Source: Symbiodinium natans (lineage: Eukaryota; Sar; Dinophyceae; Suessiales; Symbiodiniaceae). From it: a stretch of 64,000 bases of DNA. Positions 1 through 11,900 of the stretch are shown here, piece after piece. Under the pieces are notes generated by a model. The model was given only the letters and a program-made list of their open reading frames with translations. It did no database searches and was not told the DNA's origin. Each line of letters begins with the position of its first letter. Position 1 is the first letter of the stretch. Both the position numbers and the translations under genes were made by a program. Location of the stretch: NCBI GenBank assembly GCA_905221605.1, contig CAJNDS010002469.1:1-64000 (forward strand). The letters run 5' to 3'.

Positions 1-382
1 GGGCGGGAAGGGCGGGAAGGGCGGGAAGGGCGGGAAGGGCGGAGGGGGCGGGCATGGACTGGGGCCCGGAAAAGTCAGCAAAAAGAAGAAAGGGGCATGG
101 GGCCAGGACCCATGAAGCCACGGGACCATGAGGCCATGGGGCCATGAGCCATGGCGGGGCGGGAAAACGGGAAGGGCGCAAAGCCAGCTAAAGAAGAGAG
201 GAGCATGGGGCCAGGAGTGGGCCAGGGGGCATGGAGCCATGGGACCATGGGGGTGGGCATGCACTGGGGCCCTTTATGGGACCATGAGGCCATGGGGTCA
301 TGAGCCATGGCGGGCGGAGCGGGCGGGAAGGGTGGGAAGGGCGGGAAGGGCGGGAAGGGCGGGAAGGGCGGGAAGGGCGAGG
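1..382. repeat. GC-rich minisatellite (GGGCGGGAA units plus CCATG-rich units)
   Basis: Two tandem runs of a 9-bp unit close to GGGCGGGAA (about 1-42 and 318-382) flank a longer unit rich in ATGAGGCCATGGGG that occurs at about 125-155 and 280-315. Open frames here on both strands only reflect the repeat (Arg/Gly/Pro/Trp-rich, no splice or start context), so I call no gene. Confidence 0.8.
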
Positions 383-1965
383 CACGGACTGGGGCCCTTT
401 AAAGTCAGCTTAAGGTGCGGGGTTACGCCGACGCCATGGAGTCTTCACTAGCGCCTCCCCCGCTCAAAGCTGGGGTCGGCGGATATCACCGTCTTGCAAT
501 CACAGGTTACCTGCTCGTATTCTCTATACGTAAATATTTCGTGCAACTGCCCTTTGTAGTTTTTGTTGCAAAAAGTCTACAAAAAAAGAGACTGGCCTAT
601 GGCCCCCCACATAAATGAATAAGAAACATATACATATATATATATGTATGTATATGTAGGGCATAACCCCCACAGGGTTTAGGGTTCATGGTGCTTATTA
701 GCCAGTTGTAACTGTACTTAAGACCCACTTATAGAACTCCTTAAGTGCCATAAAATGGCTGCAAGTACAGTAAGAAGTGCAGTTTGAATGAACCTCCAAG
801 TTGAGCCCCTGGAGACAACCCAGAGAGACCAACTCAATACCTCGTTTGTTTTGGGGTTTGGGGTAAGGGGCTTGTGGTTTTATTAGGCTTTAGAGTTTGG
901 GGCGCAGGGTAGGAGTTAGAATTAGGGTCTCCTGTTTCGATTGAGATGTTTTCCTCATTTCAGGGGTATCGGGGGGTATTTGGGGAAGCTGCGATGAGAA
1001 TCCGAGGAAAGCCAGGAAACCTCCTTGGTGGAGCCGCCAGCGGGGAGTGTTAGCTAAGAACTTGGGTATTCTGGAAGTCAATTTTAGGTTGCTGGGTTTA
1101 GGGTTAGGGTTCAGGGTTTTGGTTTCAGATGTTTTTTTTTCGGCTTGAAGTTCAGGTTTCAGGGCTTAACGTGTTGCGGTTATGTCTTGGAATTCTACGG
1201 CGAAGGATTTTGTTTATGTCTTGGGGCTTAGAGTCCTGTGCTGGCATTGCTGTGGGGGGGTTCAACCCTAAGTTATCCCTTTAAAGATAATCATAACAAT
1301 TCAAAAGTAAGAATACGAATAATCAGAGTAGTAGTACAAATAAAAATAGTCATAGCAGCAGGAACAATAGTCCCTTCAAGTTAGCGCGCAGGGTACGTAA
1401 TATCCTTCAGCTTTGTCCTTGAACTCCTCGGTGGTAGTGTTCGTTTAGGTTCAGGGGTTTTCGTCTGTGGCCGTTTCTTTGGAAACCCCAGAAGTGCCAA
1501 AGCTTATTGGGTTTGGACCCTCAACTCTTTGGTCCCCCGAACCAACAGCAGCCCTTAGCCTAAATATTTATTAAATACAGCCTATAAGCCCTCTTGACTG
1601 AGCCGCCCAAACTCATGGTTGGGCGTCAGGGGCTTTCAGCGGAAGTACACACTGCCTCGACCAATACACCCCAAATCCTAAACGTTATTCCTAGGTTGTT
1701 CTGGTTCTAGTACCTCTCCAAGAGTAGTTACATGGTCCTTTAATACGGGCAGTTAAAAGGGGATCCTTATATAACCCTACCCTACACAAATCAAGGGCAC
1801 ATACATCAGGACACTTTAAAAAACGAGGTAAGGGACCAGATGAAGGGCCTATGAAACAACCCTTAGAACCTGTAAGCATGGGCTCCAGGATTCGGGTTTG
1901 GGGTTTAGGGTTTCGGGTTTAGGGTTTAGGGTTAGATTCTTCCTGAGTTTCCCCTGGAGGAGCAG
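383..1965. other. No supportable gene; degenerate TTTAGGG, one MITE
   Basis: This stretch has sporadic GGTTTAGGG units, a TA microsatellite near 629-650 and one MITE copy (683-800). A short open stretch near 415-618 is hydrophobic in one frame but has no convincing partner exon. It probably holds introns of the gene whose last exon is at 1966. Confidence 0.5.
683..800. repeat. MITE family 2 copy
   Basis: The left end GGTTCATGGTGCTTATTAGCC and right end TGAACCTCCAAG match the other family members (23037, 29826, 39781, 40969, 45401, 63546). The interior shares a CCCACTT...CCTTAAGTGCC core. It is short, has terminal inverted repeats and has no coding capacity. Confidence 0.75.
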
Positions 1966-2034
1966 GAGGTGAACCACCCCACAGATGGCATCCTTGCCGC
2001 GCTGCACGACGTGGCCAAGGAGGCCGGCAGCTAG
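1966..2034 (+). CDS. Terminal exon of an upstream gene (unknown product)
   Basis: After an acceptor ending GGAGCAG, 22 codons are open and end in TAG: EVNHPTDGILAALHDVAKEA then GS and stop. It starts with G after AG, the dinoflagellate AG|G pattern. The flank just downstream is G-strand telomere-type repeat, as after other exons here. The peptide is amphipathic and helical, with no domain I recognise. Earlier exons would lie upstream, partly outside the window. Confidence 0.5.
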   Translation, partial: EVNHPTDGILAALHDVAKEAGS

Positions 2035-2048
2035 GGAACCATAAAGGG

Positions 2049-2345
2049 GTTTAGGGTTTAGGGTTGAGGGTTTTAGGGTTTTAGGGTTTTAGGGTTTTAG
2101 GGTTTTAGGGTTTTAGGGTTTTAGGGCTTTAGGGTTTTAGGGTTTTAGGGTTTTAGGGTTTTAGGGTTTTAGGGTTTTAGGGTTTTAGGGTGTTAGGGTT
2201 TTAGGGTTTTAGGGTTTTAGGGTTTTAGGGTTTTAGGGTTTTAGGGTTTTAGGGTTTTAGGGTTTTAGGGTTTTAGGGTTTTAGGGTTTTAGGGTTTTGG
2301 GGTTTTGGGGTTTTGGGGTTTTGGGGTTTTAGGGTTTAAGGTCTA
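2049..2345. repeat. Homogeneous (TTTTAGGG)n array
   Basis: About 30 near-perfect copies of the 8-bp unit TTTTAGGG, shifting to TTTTGGGG near 2297-2330. The surrounding arrays are mostly 7-bp TTTAGGG. The local uniformity suggests amplification in place rather than fresh telomerase addition. Confidence 0.9.
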
Positions 2346-2986
2346 GGGTTTTAGGGTTTCGGGTTCATCTTAGGGTAGTTCCAAGGTCCCTCAACATGGT
2401 CCCTGACCGTTTTAAAAGGGTTCTGAAGTATGGGGCCTTGGGTTGTATGGGGCATATATGGTGTAAATATATGGGGTCTCCGCTTAAGAGTTTCGGGTTC
2501 AGGGCTCAGGGTTTCTGTCGGCGGGCCAGAAGGGCTCAGGGTTTCGGGCTGAATCCTGAAGCCCACAAGCCCGAATCACACTCCCTCAAACTGTTCCAGT
2601 CTTGGGCCGGGGTTCAGAGGTGAAATCTGGGAAACTGAGCGGTCACGTATGGGCCCTTAGAAGGGGGCCCTTGTGTACCCCCTATATATACCCTCTACAA
2701 CGGACGGCCCTGTACTTCAGAACCTTTTCAAGCAGGCAAGGGGCCATGATCAGGACCCATAGAACTAACCTTAGACCCGAAGCTTCAACCTTAGACCCTG
2801 AGCCTCGACCTTAGCCCCTAAGCCTCGACCTTAGACCCTAAGCCTAGGCTACCAGTACTAGGCCTTAGACCCTAAGCCTAGACCTTCGACGCTAAGCGTA
2901 GACCTGAAGACCCTAAGCCTAGACCTTAAAGCCTAGACCGTAGACTCTCAGCCTCGACCAGAGACCCTACAAGCCCAAACGCCGAG
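2346..2986. other. Intergenic/5' region, no resolved exon
   Basis: This holds a fold-back-like block (2365-2480, with AAGGTCCC and related ends also seen near 1690-1870 and 33380-33540) and a degenerate CCTTAGACCCTAAGCC array (2765-2960). The first exon of the following gene should lie here or in the intron, but I cannot choose one. Confidence 0.4.
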
Positions 2987-5900
2987 GTCACCCAGCCGAT
3001 CGAGTACGAGAGCTGGTCCTCACGGCTGTCCGTCGCCTATATCATGGCGCGGAGGCAAAAGCTCGAGTTTTTTTCCTAAGGGATTATGTCTTCTTTTTAG
3101 TTTTCCTTAGGAATTTCCGTCTTCCTTTTTCTTTTTTAATCTGACACCAAAAGGGAGTAGAACAGCATCATGATGTTTTCAGGGGACTGTGGCTGCCCTT
3201 ATATTCTCAACCCTAATTCCAAGACCTTTGGGGCTTCGGAGCTTCGGATGGCTGATCTCACTCATGTGTCGTTCATGTCTGGGGGCGGGTGGTTGGTCCC
3301 CTGAACTCTGAGGAATACTTCCCAGCCTCGCTGTAGAATTCCCCCCCCCCTCTCCTCTCTCCATGTGGTGCTAAGGCCTTCAGACCTTTGAGGATTTAGG
3401 GTTTAGGGTCTAGGGTTTAGGGTTTAGCTTTGTTCAGATTTGCGCCGAGATTTGGGTCTCGTGGTTCGTTGGCATCGGGGGCTTGCACGTGGGAGCTGTG
3501 GCTTTCCGTAGGCCCCAAAACCCAAAGCAATCCCACGTCTGCAAGATGCCGTCTGAACAAGGTAGAGGTTGTCAGGGCTTAAGTATTCGGGCTGTAGGGA
3601 CGAGGTCGGCCTAAGCCCTAAACCCTAAACCCTAAACCCTAAACCCCAAACCCCAAGCCCTAAACCCTAAACCCTAAACCCGAAACCCGAAACCCTAAAC
3701 CCTAAACCCCAAACCCTAAACCCTAAACCCTAAACAACCCTAAAACCTAAACCCTAAACCCTAACCCCTAAACCCTAAACCCTAAACCTTATAAACCCTA
3801 AACCCTAAACCCTAAACCCCAAGCCCTAAACCCTAAACCCTAAACCCGAAACCCTAAACCCTAAACCCTAAACCCCAAACCCTAAACCCTAAACAACCCT
3901 AAAACCTAAACCCTAAACCCTAACCCCTAAACCCTAAACCTTATAAACTCTAAACCCTAAACCCTAAACCCTGAATACTCTTCAGGGTAAGAATTCCCTC
4001 ATTCCCGACTAAGGAACCAGGGGGTCCCGTTGAAGTCGAGCACTTTTTAGGGGTTTAGGGTTTAGGGTTTAGGGTTTAGGGTTTAGGGTTTAGGGTTTAG
4101 GGTTTGCATGTTGACCCAGGCTGACATGAGGTGCCCGAATTCACGAATTGGGGTTTAGGGTTTAGGGTTTAGGGTTAGGGTTTAGGGTTTAGGGTTTAGG
4201 GTTTCAGGGTCAGGGGTTAGGGTTTAGGGGTTAGGGTTCAGGGTCTCGAATTACCTACGAAGAACAGGAAGCACTTCCCATTTGCAGACAACTGCTGACC
4301 CTGAGGGTCCATGTACCTGAATAGTACATGCTTGGGCCCGAAGTCATATACCCAATTTAGGCACACTTTGAGGCTCTCAACCCCTACAACCCCAACGAAT
4401 CCTAAAACCCTGACCCTAAAAAACCCGAAAGCCTTAAACCTCAGCAGCCTATGACCCTAAAACCCTAAACCCTTAAAAACCCTAACCCTAAACCTTAAAA
4501 ACCCTAACCCTAAAACCCTAAACCCTAACAACCTAAAACCGTAAAAACGTTACAAACCGTAAAACCGTAAAACCCTAAATCCCGAACACCCGAAAACCCT
4601 AAAACCCAAAAACCCTAAACCCCTAAAGCCCTAAAACCCTAAAACCCTAAAACCCTAAAACCCTACAACCCTACAACCCCAAGCCGCAAGGAGCGTCAGC
4701 ACCCGCTTCATGACCGAGGAGTGCGACAACCTGCCCAGCGGCAGCTGCCAACTCTTGATCTTCAGGTTCAGGGTTTAGGTTTAGGGTTTAGGGTTTGGGT
4801 TTAGGGTTTAGGGTTCAGGGTTCAGGGTTTAGGGTTTAGGGTTCAGGGTTTAGGGTTTAGGGTTTAGGGTTCTGGGGAGGTTACTGTTTCGTTGGTATCC
4901 TTTCTTGAGCTGGGAGACCGTACGCTGAGTTTGCACGTGGCCGTGCGAGCAGCCGTAGTCGAGGCATTTGAGGGGGAATACACGACCCTATCTAACCCTA
5001 TATTGCCCTATATCGCCCTATGTGAGCAAGCGCCAGAACCCCTAGTCAGCATTGGCAAACGGCGCGCAACAACAGTAACGTGGACAAAAATAAGCATAAC
5101 AATTTGATACCCTAAACCCTAACCCCAAACCCCAACCCCCCCCACCCCCACCCCCCCCAAACCCCAAACCCTAAACCCTAAACCCGAAACACACCCGAAA
5201 ACCCTGCCAGAATGGCCCAGCCGAGGATAGTGATGAAGCACGATACTGGAAGCCCGGCGGTTTTTCATAGTTGATTGCCCGAAATCCTGACCACCCAAAC
5301 ATAACCCCTCAAAACCCTAAACCGAGGGTCTGGGGACCTTCTTGGCCTAAAGACAACTAACCCTAGCCCTTTGCCTAACGTTCAGGGTAGGGTTTGGCCG
5401 GTTTGGGGTTTGGGGTTTGGTTGGGTTGTGGGTTTCGACCCCCCCCCCCCCCCCCCCCCGCAGTTTTCCAGAAACAGGGTACCCTTTCGTACTCCCAGGT
5501 GACTTTCCCACTGACTTGTGGTCCCAAACTCCAAATATCTTGGGGGAGGTTCAGGATCCTTTTTGTGATGGAGGTCAATGATGCTTGTCCCTACTTCTTT
5601 TCCCCCATCCGCCAAATCCTGCAGTTGGTTACCCTAAACCCTAAACCCTAAACCCTTAACCCTAAACCCTAAACCCTTAGAACTTGCCTGAGCATCCAGT
5701 GCTCAGGACCCGCGTCCTCTGACGAGGGCCCGGGGCGCGGCCTTGCCAATTTATGGGGACATAGAAAAAAGCCTTAAGCCCCAAGCCCTAAGCCCCTAAA
5801 CCCGCAGCCTTCGGAATAGTCCCTCAACCCTAAACGCGAAACCCTAAACCCTAAACCCTAAACCCTAAACCATAAACCCTAAACCCCAAACCCTAAACCC

Positions 5901-8900
5901 TAAGCCCTCACAGGGCTGCGGGAGGAGGGTGAAGGCATAAGGATGGTCCACGCTCCTTTCTTTTGGGGTTTAGGGTTTAGGGTTTAGGGTTTAGGGTTTG
6001 GGGTTTGGGGTTTGGAGGTTTAGGGTTTAGGGTTTTCTGGTTTAGGGTTTAGGGCTTGTAGGCTAGGGGGGTAAGGAGAATCTGGACCACAGGGGTTAGG
6101 GTTTGGGCCATTTAGATGTTGAGGTTTCGGGTGATGGTGCTTAGTGCTGAGGGCCACAGTTTGGGGATAGAGGTTTAGGGTTTAGGGTCTCAGGGTGAGA
6201 GTTTATGGGTTTAATTGCGGAGTTCAGTGGTTTGAGGGCTTCGAGGGTTTTGAGCGTTTGGGGTGTTTCGGCGTTCTGTGGTTCTGAGGGTTTGAGAGGT
6301 CACTGTCTCAGCCTTTAGGGCTTTGGGGATTTGAGGCTTCGGGTCTGAGGGCCTAAACCCCTCAACCCCTCAACCCCCTAAACCCCCCAACCCCGAAGCC
6401 CTAAACCCCAAAACCCGCCTAAATCCCTCAGCCCTGAGCCCAAAACCTAAACCCCAAACCCGCCTGAACCCCTGAGCCCTAAGCCCTAAACCTAAACCCT
6501 AAACCCGAAAACCCGTTTTAAATCCCTCAGCCCTGAGCCCTAAACTTAAACCCGAGGTTTTGACTTCTACTTGGTCTCGCAGACCTATGTCATTGGAACG
6601 GCCAAGCCGACTCTGTACTCAGTGCTGGGATCTCAGGAGGCGGTTTAGGGTTTAGGTTTAGGGTTTAGGGTTTAGGGTTTAGGGTTTAGGGTTTAGGGTT
6701 TAGGGTTTAGGGTTTAGGGTTTAGGGTTTAGGGCAAGTTTAGGGTTTAGGGTTCCGGGTTTAGGGTTTAGGGTTTAGGGTTTAGGGTCAGAGGAAAAGGG
6801 GCAAGTAGGCCGTCACAAGATGTAATAGGCGTCAACATCCCTTGACCCTATCTCAATGGGCTTAGGGTTGAGACTTTTGTCAGTAGACTCAAGCGGTTGT
6901 ACGTCTACAAGATACAACGCGGCCAGTCGCTGAAGGGAAGTAGACCGACGCGTAAGGCACATGTGGACAGACGGGTGCATTCTCAGTTCTCTACATGGAG
7001 GTTTTCGAAATTGGAGGTGCCTTCTTGGGGTCCCTTATGCTAGGCTTCTGCTATGAAGGAGAAAGCCCCAATGTTAGGGTCCCTTGGGCCTGCCAGACCA
7101 GGTACAAGGGTACAGGCCTTGGGGTTCAGGGCTAAGGGTTTAGGATTCAGGGTCTTCAAGAAGCCGTAAACCTGAACCCCCCCAAAAAGCCTTATACTTC
7201 ATTTGCAAGGGCAGTGCTTGCAGAATTCTTTGGTTCCCTTGTCCAGCAGCTTTCTCAAACAAGCCGAGGCTGCACAACACTTCGAATTTCTCGAAGTCTG
7301 AGATCATACAGCTGACCTACCGGCTGTGTGCAGTGCATCTCGCCCGCACTTTTTGAAGGGCGTGGGTTCCCTTATAAACACCTTTCAACCATAAAGGGTA
7401 CTTTTTTTAATTACTCGGTTGCTCCTGGATCTACAATTGTAGGGCCATTGGGGCGGTCTAGGGCTTCATGGAGATCGCAGACGGGGGGCTGAAGGCCTGA
7501 ACTCATGAACTCTACATTGGCATCTACACACTGCAGTAGATTCCGACATGTACCTTGAAACCCCTAAAGGCCTGCCAGCCTTACGCGCCAAACCACACAA
7601 GCTCTAAACGCTAAACCCCAAACCCCAAACCCTAAACCCTAAACCCCAAACCCTAAACCCTGGACCCTAAACTCCACACCCTCAACTTCCAAAACGCCAT
7701 CAGGTACATGACCTTTGCTGGAATGGTGGGGGGCCCCATGGTGGTTAACTTTTGGGGGGTGGAGTCCGGGGTTTAGGTTTAAGGTTTAGGGTTTGGGGGA
7801 TTAGGGTTTAGGGTTTTGGGTTTTGGGGCTCAGGGATTTTGAAGTTTTGGACATCCCTCAGCCCGAGTACCCACAAGTTTAGGGTTTAGGCCTCTAGGTT
7901 GTTGGAGATGCATGCGCCCTTGCGGCCCTTTGTGGCGTAGAGCCGCAGGATGTCCTCTCAAAAGGGTTTAGGGTTTAGGGTTTAGGGTTTAGAGTTTAGG
8001 GTTTAGGGTTTAGGGTTGTGAGTTTTCGAAGAGGTGGAACCCCTGAACTTATGGGTGCCTAAGGGGGAAGGGGGAGTGAATGTAGGTGGGACTTGAGGGG
8101 TATATGTGGGGATTGGAGGGCGATTTCTTGTGGATCGGCAACTCAAAGAACCAAGTTTAGGGGGCTTAGGGTTTAGGGTTTAGGGTTTAGGGTTTAGGGT
8201 TTAGGGTTTAGGCTAAATTTCCTAAACCCCGAAGCCCTGGGCCCCAGCAGGTGTCATTGCCGGCGCCTCTGAAGTACGCCGCAAAGCTCCTGAGCCTCCT
8301 TTCGAAGCGACCCGGACAAAGGTTGAGGGTTTAGGGTTTAGGGTTTAGGGTTTGGGGTTTAGGGTTTGGGGTTTACGGTTTGGGGGGTTTTGGGTTTGGG
8401 GTTTAGGGTTTTGGGCTTATGGTTTCCTGGGGTTCACATGAACCCTAAGCACCCTAAATCCTCAATACCCTTGTCGCCCTCAACCCGCCAAGACCTAAAC
8501 CCCAAACTCCAAACCCCAGACCGTGCGCTTCGGGATTAGTCTCGCAGAAACCCCAAACCCCAAGCCTCCCCAAACCCTAACCTTGGGATGTTCCCCCTAG
8601 GAGTGGCAGTCCTAATCGGGATCATAGTCCCCCCTACTAGAATTCAAATTAAGGAATGTTCGTATAGGGGGGAACATCCCAACCCAAGCCCTAAACCCCA
8701 AACCCCAAACCCCCAAAAGTGCACCCGGCTCTGAGGATGTTTGGAGGAACCCCAAACCCCCCAAAACCGCCGAAGATGGCAGAAGAAATCGACGTCAGGT
8801 GCAGCGACCTCCCTTCGCAGCCCAGCGGAGAGGTGAAGACCTGGAGGTTGCGCGTGGGGAAAGATGTTCAGGGTTTAGGGCTTGGGGTTTAGGGCTTGGG

Positions 8901-11900
8901 GTTTAGGGTTTAGGGTTAAGGGCTTGGGGTTTAGGGTTTAGGGTTAAGGGCTTAGGGCTTAGGGTATTTCGGGCGTTGAGGGGTCGAGAGAGTTTTGCAG
9001 GGTTGGGGTTCGGGGCTTTAAAGGGTTTAGGGCTCTAGAGTCGGTCACGGGGTTCTGAGTATCAAGGGAGTCATACCCGGACCCCTAAGATTGCACCCCG
9101 AAGAACTTCCCTTAATATACTCCCAATATGGTCCTCATTTTCCCTTAGAGGATCTTCAACAGGGAACCCAAACCCAAAGGTACAACCCTTAGGGGTCCAA
9201 GGCAGAATCCCATGATACCCCTTAAATTATCCCTTTGAATTTTATGAATAATATACCCTACACCCTAAACCCTAAACCCTAAACCCTAAACCCTAAACCC
9301 TAAACCCTAAACCCTAAACCCTAAACCCTAAACCCTAAACCCTAAACCTACTCCAAACGTGGCCCTCATTTTCCCTTAGAGGCCCACTTGTCCAGCCCTT
9401 AGGGGTCCAAGGCAGAGTCCCATGATAGTAGGGGAAAGCATCAGCCAGGATCCGCACCGATCCTTGCTTAGGGTTTAGGGGTTTTGGGGTTTAGGGGTTT
9501 AGGGGTTTAGGGTTTAGGGTTTAGGGTTTAGGGTTTAGGGTTCAGGGCTGTACCATGGCTTTGGTGAGGGCCCTGTATAAAAAGGGGCATCAGGGGATTC
9601 TAGGAATAGAAGCCCTACTTCACATAGCCCTGAACCCCAAACCCCAAATCATAAATCCAAAACCCTTCACATAATGACATAGGGGTGTATTTGAGGTTCT
9701 TGACTCCTAGTTGACGGCCTGTAGGGCTTGTTCGGCTCAGGAAAAGTTTTTGGGAGTTCCGCATATGGGCCGAAACCCTAAACCTTGCTGCCTCGGATTT
9801 GGGGTTTTGGGCGTAGGGTTTAGGGTTAAGGGCTTAGGGTTTAAAGTTTAGGGTGGCTTGGGTTATTTCGCGTCGTCAGCGCTGTGCTGATTGAATCCGG
9901 ACCTTTGATTGAATTCGGACCTTTTGGTCCTCCCAGACGGACTATGCCTCGATGCTGAACTCAGCCATGCCCACTGACGCCAGCGCAATGGTGCGTCTCG
10001 CCGGCAGCAGAATCCCCTTGACGCAGGCAAATCAGCTTGTCGCAATTTCCGCTGCCACCCAATTGCCGATATCGGCCCGTGAATCTCCTACTCTACCTCC
10101 GGGGATTGCCCATCGTAATGATGTGCATGTGCATCCGCGCTCCAGTTGACCAAATTCCTGCATGAGTCAGACACAGCAGAAGCGCCACCCAATGGGCGAG
10201 GACCTGGCCGTCTACACTCTTTGGCTGCCGCCATGACATCATGAGTCGAGAGCACGACAATTGTGGATTCGGGTTTTTATTCAACAGACCCGGACCCGGA
10301 AGTCTTGCAGGGTGGTTGGGGTTTATGTGTGCAGATGTTCGCATAGGGCCTGAACCCATTTAGAACCTTAAGCCCTAGACCGTAAACCCCTTTGGGGGGG
10401 TTTCCGAAATTAGGGTGTGCCTTAATCGGGTTTCTTATTACAACGGGATCCAACTATTTGCGCATCTATACTGGGGTCCCCTATGTTCGTAAATCCCCAT
10501 TCTCAGGGTTAGCCAAACCCTATGTCTGACCCTAAACCCTAAACCCTAAACCCTAAACCCTAAATGAGGGCCCTCAGATCGATTGCGAAGGCCAAACCTC
10601 TTCTTCGTGTAGACTTCTTTGGACTCCCACCGACCGCAAGGTGAAGGCCACTTTCGTGGCTTGGGTTTAGGGTTTAGGGTTTAGGGTTAGGGTTTAGGGT
10701 TCAGGGTTTAGGGTTAGGGGGTTTAGGGCTTCAGGGTTTAGGGATTGTCCTTTGTCTTGGGGGGGGGTTCTTCAGCAAATAGTAAGCCACGAAGCTCGAA
10801 CCTGAAACAGGGTTCAGGGCTTAGGGTTTAGGGTTTATAGGGATTATAATCGGGGGGGTACTACAATCCCTGTTAAGGACTGTTAGTATAAGGGGGACCC
10901 TACACCCTACACCCTACACCCTAGAACTCTAGGACCCTAGAACCCTAGAACCCTAGAACCCTAGAACCCTAGAACCCTAGAACCCTGGAACCCTGGAACC
11001 CTAGAACCCTAGAACCCTAGAACCCTAGACCCTAGACCCTACACCCCAAACCCTAAACCCTAAACCTAATCCCTACGCACGTTCAGAGTTGACAAACTTA
11101 AGGATGTCGGTGTACGGATGCAAAAGCTAGGCATATGGGGGTCTAGGGTTTCGGGTTTATGGTTTAGGGTTTAGGGTTGAGGGTACCTATTCTGGGGACT
11201 CCTGCAACAAGTTGACAAGGGTTGTACCATGTTGGAATTACGTAAGGGGTTCATCGTTTGGGTATACCCTCAACCCAAAGTCCATGCGCCCACATGCACC
11301 TCTTACCCTAAACCCTAAACCCTAACACCTAAACCCTAAGCCCTAAACACCCTTCTTAGTTAAGATGTATTCCTTAAATCAGGAAAAGGCATCCCTGGTA
11401 TCATTTGAAGGGGCTGTTCCTGACTCATGGGTTTCATGGAGCTCTCTGGCAGACAAGGTTTCGGGTTTAGGGTTAGGGTTTGGGGTTTAGGGTTTAGGGT
11501 TTAGGGTTTAGGGTTTAGGGTTAGGGTTTGGGGTTTAGGGTTTAGGGTTTAGGGTTTGGGGTTTAGGGTTTAGGGTTTAGGGTTTAGGGTTCAGGGTTTA
11601 GGGTTTAGGAACAGCACTGCCGTGGGGCCTGCAAGGCAGCGCGATGCTTGTCACGCCAGAGCCGCGAGGACGCGGTACGTGGCGCGCCCCTACTCGCAGG
11701 CAGTTCGGGTTTGGGGTTTAGGGTTTAGGGTTAGGGTTGAGGATAACATTGGTGAGCCAGCCTCCTGCTTCAGGAACGTCCCCTCTCCAAGACCTTCATG
11801 CAGCAGGTGCGAACCGACGCTCGGGGCTCAAAGTCTTAAAGGGTGATTGTAGCGCGCCATGACGGAGCCAGGCGACATTGTGTACGTGCGTGCACAGATT

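Noticed and set aside
3609-3972. Chromosome end (true telomere)
   Set aside because: Arrays occur throughout the window in both orientations, interrupted by exons and transposons, so they are interstitial, not terminal.
7900-7954. Minus-strand exon EDILRLYATKGRKGACISN
   Set aside because: The + strand at the same place reads VVGDACALAALCGVEPQ after TAG|G and fits the phase chain; nearly all other genes are on +.
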